This document shows, piece by piece, positions 1-10,669 of a DNA stretch of 64,000 nt (position 1 is its first letter; every line of letters starts with the position of its first letter). The translations under genes and the position numbers were made by a program. The stretch spans positions 7,486,217 through 7,550,216 of the forward strand of contig ML680053.1 of assembly GCA_007922225.1 (NCBI GenBank), read 5' to 3'. The notes beneath the pieces were generated by a model. That model did no database searches and was not told the DNA's origin. It worked only from the letters and a program-made list of their open reading frames with translations. The DNA comes from Emydura subglobosa (taxonomy: Eukaryota > Chordata > Testudines > Chelidae).

Positions 1-435
1 GCATTTAGAGTATTGTGTCCAGTTTTAGGCCCCCCACCACGAAAAGGATGTAGACAAGTTGGAGAGAGTACAGTGGAGGGCAACAAAAATGATTAGGGGG
101 CTGGAGTGCAGGACTTATGAGGAGAGACTAAGGGAACTGGGCTTGTTTAGTTTGCAAAAGAGAAGAATGAGGGAGGATTTGATAGCAGCCTTTAATTACC
201 TGAAAGGGGGCTCCAGGAAGGATGGAGCTAGACTGTTCTCGGTCGTGGCAGATGACAGAACAAGGAGCAATGGTCTCAAGTTGCAGTTGGGGAGATCTAG
301 GTTGGACATTAGAAAAAGTTTTTCACTAGGAGGGTGGTGAAGCACTGGAATGGGTTACCTAGGGAGGTGGTGGAATCTCCATCTTTAGAGGTTTTTAAGC
401 TGAGGCTTGACAAAGCCCTGGCTGGGATGATATAG
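1..435 (+). pseudogene. CR1 ORF2 C-terminal remnant
   Basis: Reading from about 59 gives a CR1 C-terminal region with the family pattern [20 protein letters not shown] and [10 protein letters not shown]...RLDIRKSF. The frame is lost near 320, where a base appears to be missing in the T-run. In the shifted frame the expected end continues ([22 protein letters not shown]) to a stop at 433-435. This part lies downstream of the reverse transcriptase core, so no catalytic residues are present. It is a dead copy. Confidence 0.85.
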
Positions 436-518
436 CTGAGGTTAGTCCTGCTTTCAGCCGGGGGTTGGACTAGATGACCTCTGAGGTCCCTTCCAACTGT
501 AATATTCTATGATTCTGT
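1..518 (+). mobile_element. CR1 LINE, 3' end
   Basis: The 3' part of a CR1 non-LTR retrotransposon, cut off by the window start. It holds the end of ORF2, the short CR1 3' UTR (gactagatgacctctgaggt) and the family's ending in the octamer-like unit attctatgattct near 505-518, where CR1 carries such repeats instead of poly(A). DNA transposon sequence starts directly after this end, so one element interrupts or abuts the other. Confidence 0.93.
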
Positions 519-768
519 GTTGGTATAACTACATCACTCAAGGGTGTCGAAAATCCACATCCCTGAATGACATAGTTATATTGACTGAACCCCCGGTATA
601 GACAGTCAATGTCGACAGGAGGGCTTCTCCTATTGATATAGCTACCATGTCTCAAGAAGGTGGAGTACTTATGCTGATAGGAGATACTCTCCTGTCAGCA
701 TAGGTAGAGTCTTCAGTAATCACTACAGTGGGACAGCTGCACTACTGTAAGTGTAAACAAGCCCTGTG
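519..768. mobile_element. Non-autonomous DNA transposon (family T1)
   Basis: About 250 bp that matches, in inverse orientation, the sequence at 9333-9545. Shared blocks include ggtataactacatcactcaa, the following gggtgt..atccaca unit and the end gtgtaaacaagccc. The end resembles the gtgtagacaagccc ends of other elements in this window. No coding potential is seen. The left end is missing because the CR1 tail abuts it. The superfamily is not assigned. Confidence 0.75.
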
Positions 769-1194
769 TGGGAAATGCATAAGGCTTGAAACACTGGTGG
801 AGCAGAGGGAAAAATCAAAGCTTAACAAAGAAGAAGAAGCAGGGAAGAGTAGAGATATGAAAATGGTAACAAAAAGTTTCAATTTGATACAATAACAGAT
901 TGAAAGCATTGGAAACATGGGCCAGAGCATTCTAAGATTTACTCAGGAGTATAATCCCACTGAAATCACTATGTGTGAGGGTCCAGTGAAGATTATACAT
1001 GAGCAATTATATGTGGGATAGAAGCTGTTTATAGGTTTGTGCCTTGTGCTGAAATAAGGAACACCATGATAATAATGATACATTTTAGGATTGTCTGTTT
1101 GTTTTGTAAACAAGACTAAGCAATGATAATATTCTCAAGGAAACAATGGCTAGAGAAGTGTGACATTTTTACCAAAATAGTTAAATCAGCACAA
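769..1194. other. No feature recognised
   Basis: AT-rich sequence without a credible reading frame or a repeat I recognise. The last 100 bases may belong to the degraded transposon that follows. Confidence 0.5.
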
Positions 1195-1350
1195 CATTTA
1201 ATAGTGATGCAGTTATACCAGTATAAAGGTACCAGCATCACTTATTCTGGTAAATTGACATCCACACTGGAGGGGAGTGAAAAGCTTTAACTATACTGGT
1301 ATACATGGTATACATGGTACCTTTTGTGTGTGTAGACAAATCCCAAGTGT
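1195..1350. mobile_element. Non-autonomous DNA transposon fragment (family T2)
   Basis: Contains the inverted blocks gcagttataccagtataaag and ctatactggtat, separated by a short spacer, and ends in gtgtagacaaatccc, like the other transposon termini here. This is a degraded inverted-repeat element with no coding potential. Its left end is unclear. Confidence 0.6.
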
Positions 1351-1449
1351 TCGACCCTCCCTTTTTTGCATACCCAAAAGGATCATTGAAATCAACAAAA
1401 GTTTGGTATTCATCAGGGATGTATGCTTAATATTTGATAGGCAATGTTT

Positions 1450-1612
1450 CTAGTGGATGGAACACTAGAAGCAGAGTCAGTAGACCTGCATTCTACCCTT
1501 ATCTCTGCCACTGACATGCTATGTGATCTTGGGCAAATCACTCTCTGTGCCAAGCTGCTGTCGTGCGAAAAATACAATGATTTTTCCCTCCAGTATCTGC
1601 ACACATGGAAAG
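1450..1612 (+). repeat. MIR SINE
   Basis: Matches the MIR consensus order: a tRNA-like start, then ccactgacatgctatgtgat and cttgggcaaatcactctctg, the hallmark MIR core. The 3' LINE-like tail is poor. An old, diverged copy. Confidence 0.8.
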
Positions 1613-2375
1613 CAGATATAAAGAATCAGTGACAGTATCTATACAGCATGTACAAATGCACTCAGCTAATGGGAATTTTTCACTAGCTTATGTAGTACAG
1701 CTGCTGTGTTTGGGTTTGTGGTTCATTGGCTCAAAGACCAATGTCTCTCAACATAAGGTTTGTCAATCAGGTTCAGACCATTACGAATCCCTACTGAATG
1801 CACATGTAATAGAGTGGTCATAAGAGCGAGCTGTGATGTGATTTGCTCTAATGCAGCAAATGCTCCCAGAGTGGGGAATGTCCAGTGGTTCTCGCAAGGT
1901 AGAGGATTTACTTCATCTATAAATTTTAATCTTGGAGAGAACATTGATTTACACCTCAGAAAAATCAGGGATTACTTTTGACAGCTTGCTGAGAGGAATT
2001 TACTCTGCTCATGGACATGCTTTTCTTTCCTATAAAGATAAAAGGCAATGATAGAAATCTTATTAAAAGTCACCTTAGCTCACTATTTCAAGGTGGCCAG
2101 GTCATCTTACTCTTCCATAATGGACACGGTAGCATGTGACTGAATAACAAAACATATTTGTCCATGTATTGTCTATGCAAGGACCACAATTTTGGAAGAC
2201 AGCATTCTAATTAAATACTCAGAATCTAAATAATTGAAATAAATCTAAAAATTATCCCATATTTAAACAACATTTTATAAGTGACATTTCCAAATCTCCT
2301 AGACACCTTTGAAAAAACCCTCCATTTACATCTTCAGTAGCACGGTACAAATATTAATGGCTTGATTTACAGAAG
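1613..2375. other. No feature recognised
   Basis: AT-rich. The short reading frames on both strands overlap each other and lack protein-like composition. No repeat recognised. Confidence 0.5.
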
Positions 2376-2450
2376 TGCTGAGCACAGACAGTTTCTCTTT
2401 AACTTCCATGGGAGCTTTGGATGATCAGCACCTTTGAAAAATCAATCTGT
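2376..2450. repeat. Foldback repeat (family F3)
   Basis: gtgctgagcac at the left and gatcagcacctttgaaaa at the right form a short imperfect inverted repeat around tccatggga. It resembles other foldbacks in this window with ctcagcacct and ttttgaaaa arms. Confidence 0.6.
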
Positions 2451-2454
2451 AAAT

Positions 2455-2640
2455 AACCATTTTTCACTACAACACTGTGGAGTAAGTAAGTAAATATTAT
2501 TATTTTCATAGACCGGGAAACAGAGAGTGATTACGTGGTTTGTCCAAAGACACACATAAATCAGTCAATGAGCTCGGATTAGAATTCAGGAGATCTTGTG
2601 TCCCAGACCCAGCGCAGATAACAGGGTGCCAGGCACCTTA
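2455..2640 (-). repeat. MIR SINE
   Basis: Reverse MIR order: attattattttcatagaccg, ggaaacagagagtgattacg, gtttgtccaaagacacac, then agaattcaggagatcttgtg. Diverged but colinear with MIR on the minus strand. Confidence 0.8.
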
Positions 2641-2894
2641 AAAATCTAACTAAAGATGAGTGACATCAGACAGACAGATATACTAAACAATGTTTCATTT
2701 CAGAATTAGACGGTGCAGATTGATTTGATTACACCTAAAAAACACCAAGAAAACTTTTACTGAAATTTGTGCATCATAGTTGTATTTCATAGTTCCAACT
2801 ATGTCTATAAATATTGGGGTGCTATGAGTAATGATAGGCAGGCTCTATGGATTTGTTTTGTTCACAGTATTAGCATGTTAAACTCTCATTACAG

Positions 2895-2995
2895 CACAAT
2901 GGTGTCAGAGTCCAGGTTCACAGCTGGTTTTAATTGGCATAGCACTGCTGCCAATGGAGCTACACTAATTTACACCAGCTGAGGATCTGGGCCAA
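2895..2995. repeat. Foldback repeat fragment (family F1)
   Basis: Carries caatggagctacactaattt and acaccagctgaggatctggg, part of the foldback family seen more completely at 16400-16512 and 32155-32268. Diverged. Confidence 0.5.
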
Positions 2996-3479
2996 GAATG
3001 AAACTGCTGGAGATGAGCCTATGTTGCCAAGTTTGGATCCAATTGCCCTCTCAGAGGGAGGGTGTTTATTTCGGAGGTTTTGGTTCAATCACTCTCCAGA
3101 ATCCCCCTTCTGAAGAACGAGCAGAATCACAGCTCTATTGCAAGAGCTACCTTAAGAGGCTTTCAGTGCTGTATAATTTCATCTACATGTCCCATCAGCA
3201 TTTTCAGTGATTTTTTTAATACAGACTCTAGAACCAATGCAGCATGAAAAATGAAGCCTATATTTGTAAATTGACTGTGGTGCTAATGTGATTTGGAACT
3301 TCTCCCTTTAAACACATCTTGAATGTATAGTTTCCAAACCCCAGCTCAAGGCACTTTCTGTGTTACACTAGTGTTGCTGTTTGCTAACAAGTAAATTGAA
3401 AAAATAAAGTTGTTTACGTATGTTACACAAGCAGATGTAAAATCTTGATTTAGGCAATCTGCGTGGTAATCATTAATAA
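2996..3479. other. No feature recognised
   Basis: No repeat recognised. The overlapping short frames around 3000-3250 have no protein-like pattern. Confidence 0.5.
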
Positions 3480-3565
3480 TAGAATCATAGGACTGGAAGG
3501 GACCTCATGAGATCATTTAGTCTAGTCCTCTGCACTTATGGTAGGACCAAGTATTACCCAGACCA
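3480..3565 (-). mobile_element. CR1 LINE, 3' end
   Basis: Starts with agaatcataggactggaagg followed by gacctcatgagatca, the reverse complement of the CR1 3' UTR and terminal repeat. Only about 85 bp is clear. It is separate from the longer CR1 at 3785. Confidence 0.85.
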
Positions 3566-3784
3566 TCAGTAGCTTGCTTTCATGCCAAACCTCAGATATT
3601 TCTCAGAATCTTTTGGGTAGACAAAACAGGCCTAGAAATGTTGCAGGAATACTCATTGTGGTAAGATTTCATTGCCTTTTATTCTATCCAATCTAGAAAT
3701 ACGCAGAGAGCAGAATTTTGTGTGGTATGTCACCACTTCTTCCAGCCCACACTGAAACCAAGAAGCATACTGGTGCACAAAAAT

Positions 3785-5790
3785 CATACAATCATAGAAA
3801 TGGAGGGCTGGAGGGGATATCAAGAAGTCTTCTTGATCCTAGATTGAGGTAAGACCATGTAAGTCTAGACTATCCCTGACAAATGTTTGTCCAGCATGTT
3901 CTTAAACGCCTCCAATGATGGGGATTCCACAAGTTCCTTTGGAAGCCTATTCCAGATCTTAACTGAAATTATAGTTAGAAAGTTTTTCTTAATATCTAAC
4001 CTAAAACTCCCTTGCTGCAGATTAAACTCATTACTTCTTGTCCTAGCTTCGGTGGACGTGGAGAACAACTGGTCAATGCCTTCTTCATAACAGCCCTTCA
4101 CATTTCTGAAGACTATTATCACGAGTCCTCCCCCTGCCCAACTCTTCTTTTTTCAAGACTAAACATGCCCATAAATCTAAATCTTTTCCTACTCATTTAA
4201 GTTTCCTAAATATTTTTGTTGCTCTCCTCTGGACTTTCTCCAATCTGACCACATCTTTCCTAGAGACATCCCAGACCTGGACACAGTGCTCCATCTGAGG
4301 CATCATCAGTCCCAAGTAAAGCAGGACAATTATCTCCCATTAAAACACTCCTGTTAACGCACCCCAGAATTATATTAGCCTTTTTTGCAGATGCATCCCA
4401 CTGATGTCTCAGATTCAATTTGTCATATTTCACATTTTGTAGTTGTGCATTCAATTTTTTTCCTTTCTAAAGAAGGGAATTATTATTGAATTTCATCTTG
4501 TTGAGTTCAGACCAATTTTCCAATTTGTTTTTTTAATTCTAATCCTGTCCTCCAAAGTGCTTGTAACCCCACCCAGCTTGTTCTCATCTACAAATTTTAC
4601 AAGCAAACTCTCCACATCGTTATTCAAGTCATTAATGACAATATTAAATAGTACCAGATCCAGGACTGATGCCTGTGGGACAACACTAAATACACCCTCC
4701 CAGACTGACAGCAAACCACTGATAACTATACTTTTATTATGGTCTTTCAACCAGATGTGCACCCACTTTATATTAAATTAAACTAGACCTCATTTCCCTA
4801 GTTTGTCTATGAGAATGTCACACGGAACTATGTAACAAGCCTTCCTAAAATCAAGACATAGCACATCTACTTCTTCCCCCACCCACTAGGCCAGCAACCC
4901 TGACAAAGAAGGAAATTAGGTTGGTTTGTCATGACTTGTTCTTGACAAATCCATGCTGGCTATTCCTTATAAGCCTATTACCCTCTAAGTGCTTACAAAC
5001 TATTGTTTAATAATTTGTTCCAGTATCTTTCCAGATATCGAAGTTAGACTGACTGTTCTGTAATTCCCAAATCCTCTTTGTTGTTTCTTTTCAACAATAG
5101 ATACTATATTTGCCTTTCTCCAGTCCCCTGGATTTCATCCGTCCTTCATGAGTTCTCAAAGATGATTGGTAACAGTTTTGAAATTGTTTTGGCTAGTTCC
5201 TTAAGTACACCAGGATGAATTTCATCAGGAACTGCCAATTTGAATACATCTAACTTGTCTAAATATTCTTTAATCTATTCTTTCCTTATTTTGATTTGTA
5301 TTCCTTCCCCCTTGTTATTGATATTAATTATGTTGAGTAATAATGAAATCTATCATTTCTTGATCACTTTCACCCAAATTCCTTCCACCTTTTGATTTGC
5401 CACCAATTCCTCCCTGTTGGTCAGAATCAGGTCTAAACTGGTTACGTCCTACACTTACTGATACAAAAAGTTGTCCCCAATACATTCTAGGAACTTATTA
5501 GAAATTTTGTGTTTCACTGTATTACTTTTCCCTCATTACTACCAGGCCTTGTGTTTTCGATATTTCTGTTTGTTTTAGAAATGCCTCATTCACCTCCTCT
5601 TCCTGATATTACCCCTTTCATCTTTACTCAGAGACTTTCAACAAGCCTGCCTCCCAGTTCCTTCAGACCTCGGAACAAGCGTATGTATTCTTGATGTATA
5701 ATGCAACTCCTCCTTTCTTTTTATCCTACCTGTCCTTCCTAAGTAAGTTATACCTCTCTATACCAATATTCCAGTCATGAAAATGAAAGA
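3785..5790 (-). mobile_element. CR1 LINE, 5'-truncated, long
   Basis: About 2 kb of CR1 on the minus strand, from the 3' terminal unit (acaatcatagaaat at the left) through ORF2 C-terminus and reverse transcriptase into the endonuclease region. At the right end (about 5735-5785) the minus strand reads HDWNIGIERYNLLRKDR, the conserved CR1 endonuclease pattern. The 5' part is missing, as is usual after incomplete reverse transcription. Confidence 0.93.
3865..5785 (-). pseudogene. CR1 ORF2 remnant (endonuclease/reverse transcriptase)
   Basis: Several frames in succession give CR1 ORF2. The segment 3865-4122 reads RTRSNEFNLQQGSFRLDIKK, followed by WNRLPKELVESPSLEAF. The segment 4493-4762 reads VPQASVLDLVLFNIVINDL, the reverse transcriptase GVPQGSVLGP block. 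The catalytic FADD is changed to FVDE (in KFVDENKLGG), removing one catalytic aspartate. Stops and shifts separate the pieces, so it is non-functional. Confidence 0.9.
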
Positions 5791-5934
5791 TAACCTTAAA
5801 ACACAGCTAACCAAACTTTTATGAGCATCTGTAAAGTTCCCATGATGCATTTGGATTGATTTGGAAAATTTCTTTAAGGTCTGTATTAGTTTCTTTTCTA
5901 TCCATAGAGTCTCTCTCATTCCTAATACAATTAT

Positions 5935-6066
5935 TATTATAATTAATTACTTCTAAAACAATAGGATCAGGGCCCCATTGCTCAAGGCACTAGGCAGACA
6001 AGTAACAAAGATGACAAGACAGACATATCCCAGAGAGTTTACAATATCTGCCCCAGACAGGCTGCA
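5935..6066 (-). repeat. Amniote MIR-like SINE, 3' part
   Basis: gatcagggccccattgctca, aggcactaggcagacaagta and agagtttacaat match, in reverse, the tail of the amniote MIR-like SINE (minus strand: gtaaactct...gcctagtgcc...ggggccctgatc). It is preceded by attattattataatt, the SINE's 3' AT-rich tail. Confidence 0.7.
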
Positions 6067-6724
6067 ACAGCTGGATGAAACAGACAAACAGGAGTGAGAG
6101 GTTGGGAGGAGGGATAGGGAACAATAAAACAAAAATTAGCATGCAATCAATGCTTTTTATAGTTTTCCACTGGGAGTTTTTGGCACTCAGCACTTACAGG
6201 AGTTGCTCAACACCTTTCAAGCCCACAATCTTCCTGAAAGACCTTCAGGTTGGTCCATAAATGCCTTTTGGAAATCTTTACCCTTGTGTTGGCTCCACAC
6301 ATCCAGAAAATCTTTTCCTTCTTTTTGTAATTGAAATCTCAGACGATGAAGAATCATTTTCTCTTGCGTTCCAAATGATTCACTTCCAAATTGCTTCCCA
6401 TAACTCTCAACTTGTCGGTGAAGTAGAAAAGTCTCATTATTATCACTGCCCTTGTGCTCTGACTCATCTGAGCACAGCAGGCTCTATCAATTTTAGTCCT
6501 CATTTTTTGCATGGGATGTGCAGCACCTCAGGAAGCCTGGCACTTACAGACATCTACTGGTCTACTGGGTTGCTGCCTCCAGTTCCTCAAGTAAACAACT
6601 GAGGGGTGGGGGTATTATTTTTGTGGTTTCTAGCAGCAGCATCTGCTACTGCTTTTTCCCAAATTGATCATTCTTGTTCTCTCTGTTCCTCTCTCAAAGT
6701 TCATATTCCTTTGCCTTTCAGCTG
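6067..6724. other. No feature recognised
   Basis: No recognised repeat. An open frame on the plus strand at 6261-6602 (113 codons) has no motif I know and is best treated as chance. Confidence 0.5.
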
Positions 6725-6872
6725 CTTCTATATCACTGTGATGCAGCAAAGTACTTAAGCATGTACTTAAATGTTAAGCTCGTGATTAGCCCCAGTGAAG
6801 TAGTCTAGTGAGTCAATGGGACTCCTCAGGGGCCTAAAGTTAAGTGTGTACCTAAGTGCTTTGCTGAATCTG
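6725..6872. repeat. Foldback repeat (family F2)
   Basis: Left arm gcagcaaagtacttaagcat and right arm cctaagtgctttgctgaatc are inverted copies around a centre with agtcaatgggact. Full-length palindromic element of about 150 bp, related to copies at 14925, 16513 and 24205. Confidence 0.8.
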
Positions 6873-7769
6873 TAAGAGAAAAATTCTTGTATCTAATAGG
6901 TAAGCAATTTAAGGGTGATGAAGTCTACAGAAATTTCTAGGAGCTGCTCCTCAAAAACAGCTGCTTACCTCTGTCTGCACTAAGTCCCTGTAGCACAATT
7001 TCATTTTCACACTCAGCCTAGCATAGCAGGTTCCTTCCTGGATTATTATCTACCCTGTTCCATTCCCTCCAAGAATTCCTGTCCCTTTACTGTTATTGTT
7101 TCTCTGGAGAGGTTCCTGTGTGGGTTTGCTCCAAGGTTTATACTGCATTAAAGATGAAGCTCTTTCCCTTTCTATTTTACAGAATTAGCCAATAATGGAG
7201 GATTTACCATTGAAAAGTGGGTAATCACTCTGGATGAGCCAGGAACAATAGTACGTGTTCTGCAGTCTCAGAGAAAATCCACTGGGATGATTAACATAAA
7301 ATAATGCACATTTCCCAATGTTAGAGATGCAAGAAGAGGTTTAACTTATTAAACTATAATGGGATGAAGTCTCTCTTACCTACAGTTTCCTAGTTATAGG
7401 AGTTAACAGATGGAAAACCAATTTAATTAAACTTTAAGGAGGGCTAATCCAATAACATATTGCAGTGGATTTGCCTCTGCTTGATGTCAAAAATCCTCTC
7501 CTCTAAACCTTTGCCTTTGGAAACAAATCTGATCCTAATGTGTCACACCAACAAGCACAGTCACTGTCGTCATCTAGACATCAGCATGAAAGGTGTTTTT
7601 CAGTAAAATAATTCTCTGTAAACGTAACTAGATGCATCAGGGACAAATTTCCACTGGATTACACTGATGAAGAGGATGGATCTGACATGAGTACTACACA
7701 GAGAGGAAGGCAGTAGGTGAGAACAGCATGAACCTTAAACCCCAGAAATTGTAGAAACCTCCTTAAAAT
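6873..7769. other. Mostly unrecognised sequence
   Basis: No repeat recognised apart from the weak exon-like stretch listed separately at 7183-7250. Confidence 0.5.
7183..7250 (+). other. Weak exon-like segment
   Basis: A pyrimidine tract (ctctttccctttctatttta) runs into cag at 7180-7182, a good 3' splice site. The next 68 bases are open in the frame that reads LANNGGFTIEKWVITLDEP and are followed by gtacgt, a passable 5' splice site. I do not recognise the peptide. Without the donor, the same frame ends at taa near 7303. It could be an exon of an unknown gene, an exapted fragment or chance. Confidence 0.15.
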
Positions 7770-7830
7770 TTTTCTGGGCTCTGTCCAGTGCCTAGCACAA
7801 TGCCTGCGTGCTCAGCATCAAGGGACTTTT
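7770..7830 (+). repeat. SINE tail fragment (amniote MIR-like)
   Basis: gggctctgtccagtgcctag followed by cacaatg matches the plus-strand 3' region of the amniote MIR-like SINE. Only about 60 bp is clear. Confidence 0.55.
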
Positions 7831-8204
7831 AGGAGAGAGCAATACCAAATATTCCCATAAACGTAGCTCACAAATGTACCAGAATGGACATGTTTGAAGG
7901 ATGGTGGGTGAGCTGATGGACCTGACCTTGCTTTTGAACAAGTGGCTGTCAACAATCAGTTATATGACCCTTTCACCATTAAACAACACCAGATGTGCAT
8001 TATGCTCCCACATTCAGGATTTAGTGTGGTATGCAGCATTCATTTGGTTAAAATCATCAGCTCTGTACCTCTATGTCCTTTAAATAGAATGCCTCACTCC
8101 TGTAACCCATTCAATCCAGCCATTTTGGAACAAAACATGGAAACAGCCCCGTTGAGTTTTCTACTAACATAATAAATCACTTTCTTGGACTGACTTAGTG
8201 TGGG
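7831..8204. other. No feature recognised
   Basis: No repeat or gene seen. Confidence 0.45.
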
Positions 8205-9050
8205 GTGCTGTGGTTGCTGTAGGTATTCTGAAGAGATGGGGGTCAACAAGCAGCGGGCAGATCAGAAGGGACCAGTCAAGGAGACCTTTCATGTAGACGG
8301 GACAATTGAGAAAATTCCAGAGGTATTGGGGGAGAAGTGGATGATCAAGTGAACATGAAGGCTGGTATCACTAGCAGAACACAGGTGGATATAGAAAAAT
8401 ATACAAGTTCATATGAGTACAGATGCAGGAGACAGAGTTGTGAAGGGCCTCAAAAATGAGGATAAGAAAGCTTGAAAATGATGAAGTGGAGAGATTCAAA
8501 AGAGAAGGGTGATGTGTCTGGATTGATGAGCCAGGAACACAATATTAGCAGCTGCATTGTGTAAAGACTGGCAATCAGATACCACAGAGATGGACACATT
8601 ACCAAAATCTGACAAAAAGTGATTGGAGGGAAGAAATGTAGGTGTCAGGGAGACTAGAAAGGTAATTTTTATGGCAATTAAGATCAGGATGTGGACCAAA
8701 CTTGTTTGTTGTCTGGACAGAAAAAAACAGATTGGTTCTTAAGCAGAGAAGAAGGAACAGGATTTGGACATCACCAGGATGTTTGGGGCAAAGGAACAGG
8801 AGGTGGGGGAATTCAAAGTGAACTGCAGATTGTGGGCCTCAGTGACAAGGAGGATGGTGGTACTGTGAATAGAAATAAATAATGGAAAGAAGCTGAGCAG
8901 GTTTTGGAGGAAAAATAAATCCCATTTGGCCATATTAAATTGGTGATATCTATGAGGGGTTGCCAGGTAGAGAGGCAGAGATTTGGCTTTGGTTGGAGGG
9001 AAACAGGACATGGATGGAGAAGTAGATTTATTATCTAGATACACAGGGCC
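8205..9050 (-). mobile_element. L2-like LINE remnant
   Basis: On the minus strand 8739-9044 contains VTEAHNLQFTLNSP and APNILVMSKSCSFF, resembling the RNLGV.LDS.LSF..HI...SKS.FF block after the reverse transcriptase core of L2-group LINEs. Further along the same strand, 8496-8699 reads CQSLHNAAANIVFLAHQSRH then ITLLF, resembling the LQNAAARLV......HITPLL block that follows it. The order is right for one old element. The edges and exact family are uncertain and no catalytic motif is visible. Confidence 0.6.
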
Positions 9051-9109
9051 AGGTCTGCGAAAGAGTTAAAGGCCAGGCTGGCAAGTCCTTGATGCCTGTA
9101 ATTGGTGAC

Positions 9110-9180
9110 GGATTTTCCAAAATGCTCAGCTCCCATTTAGCCACCTAAATAAGGTTCAGATTTTCAAAGCCATCCAGCAG
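9110..9180. repeat. Foldback repeat fragment (family F3)
   Basis: ttttccaaaatgctcagctc, cacctaaataagg and cagattttcaaagcc are blocks of the F3 foldback family. Partial and diverged. Confidence 0.5.
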
Positions 9181-9332
9181 CTCCTCTAGTGACACTTGCT
9201 ATACAGGTTTCACAGAAGCTTCATGACAATGACATTGAGCTTTTCTAAAAACCCAGCTGCTTGCTTTGGTGCAGGGGCTGAGCCCATCTGAATAATTCTG
9301 GCCCTAGTTGACAAAAGTCATCTAGACTAAAG

Positions 9333-9545
9333 GTAGGCCCAATACTTAAAATGCTGCAGCGGTGCAGCTGCATTGCTGTCATGCTTCAATGAAGAAGTGA
9401 GAGGCTGTAGCTATGTTGGGAGGGACAAACCATCTACACCAGGGGTTAGGTCAGTATAACTGCATGACTCAGGGGTGTGGATCTTTTCATGCCCGAGTGA
9501 TGTAGTTATATCGATGTAAGTTTATCATGTAGACCTAGCCTAAGA
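9333..9545. mobile_element. Non-autonomous DNA transposon (family T1)
   Basis: Inverse orientation relative to 519-768. Shared blocks include aggtcagtataactgcatga, ctcaggggtgtgga and gtgatgtagttatatcgatg. It ends in gtagacctagcct, a variant of the common terminus, and has an inner gcagcggtgcagctgcattg. No coding capacity. Confidence 0.75.
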
Positions 9546-10669
9546 AACATGTTCATGCTTTACTTATAAGGAAATATAACATTAATTTTGCCCATTAGCT
9601 GTTTAGGATGCTGGAAATTGCCTTTGGGGTGACTGCCATCTTTGTCACTATGAGGGACTGAATTGGAGACCTCCAAACTATGAGATTCCAGAGGATTAAA
9701 AGACCTAAAAGAATGAGCCTCCAGCTTGGGATAAAAGGACTGGGGATCCCATAATAGGGGGCTGTAGCAGACTATCATCCTCCATGCATTGACCATTGAG
9801 GAGGATGTCTAACACACACTGGTTACATCTTGTTAGCAGTTGAAGAAATAGCATTTCCCTCATCCTTAGTGCTTCAATATATATTGAAATATGTAGCATG
9901 TTTAGTTCTGATTACAACCTCTTTTGACATGTTTTTACAAGTAGCAACCTTCCAATACATTACTTTTTACATTTAAGAAGAAAGCTGCATAGCAGGGTCT
10001 TAAAAAAACAAACAAAAACAACGCCCCCCGGCCCCTCCCAAAACCCACCACACATTGTTTCTCTAAGGCATTTATCTCTGAATTCTACTCAAAAAGATTT
10101 GAGAGTGCGAATTACTATGTAATGCCCCCTGTGGAATAGAGGACTTTTTCTATCTGGATGCTTTAATGATGAGTTTAAGGATTCCAGTTAATAGAAATAA
10201 TGCAGCTTTTTTCTCTGGACTCTTTTTCCTGGCACTTTTCACCCCCTTACTCAATAACACTTCCAACCAATTCAACAATTGCTCTACGGTGTTGCAAACA
10301 AGAATGAAAAGGACATGGTGTTTTTGTTAAGCAGGATAAAGCAGTAAAAGCATTCTGAACAGATTTAACAGTATTGGAGATAATTTTTTCTTCAACATTT
10401 TTGTGAAACCAATCGTATTGTATAAAATCTCCTGTTCCCTCTATTTACTGAATTTATCTTTCAATGTAGTGAACTGCTTTTAAGATCATGTGGCCTGATA
10501 CTCGCACATACTTAACAATGACTGCATCCATAAGGCTGAAATATGGAAGGCCATCAAATGAGTGAATGTGAAACTCAAGTCTCCAAGCACCTCACACACT
10601 GCTGGCCATAAACAAATAATAGTAAAATAATCTAATGCATGACTTTCTGTGAATGAGATCTGAGTCTGC
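9546..10669. other. No feature recognised
   Basis: Includes a short A-rich then C-rich run near 10003-10040. The left edge of the DIRS-like element that follows is unclear, so 10486-10669 may belong to it. Confidence 0.45.

Noticed and set aside
4443..4781. 112-codon plus-strand open frame
   Set aside because: Antisense shadow of the CR1 reverse transcriptase on the minus strand.
6261..6602. 113-codon plus-strand open frame
   Set aside because: No motif and no supporting context.
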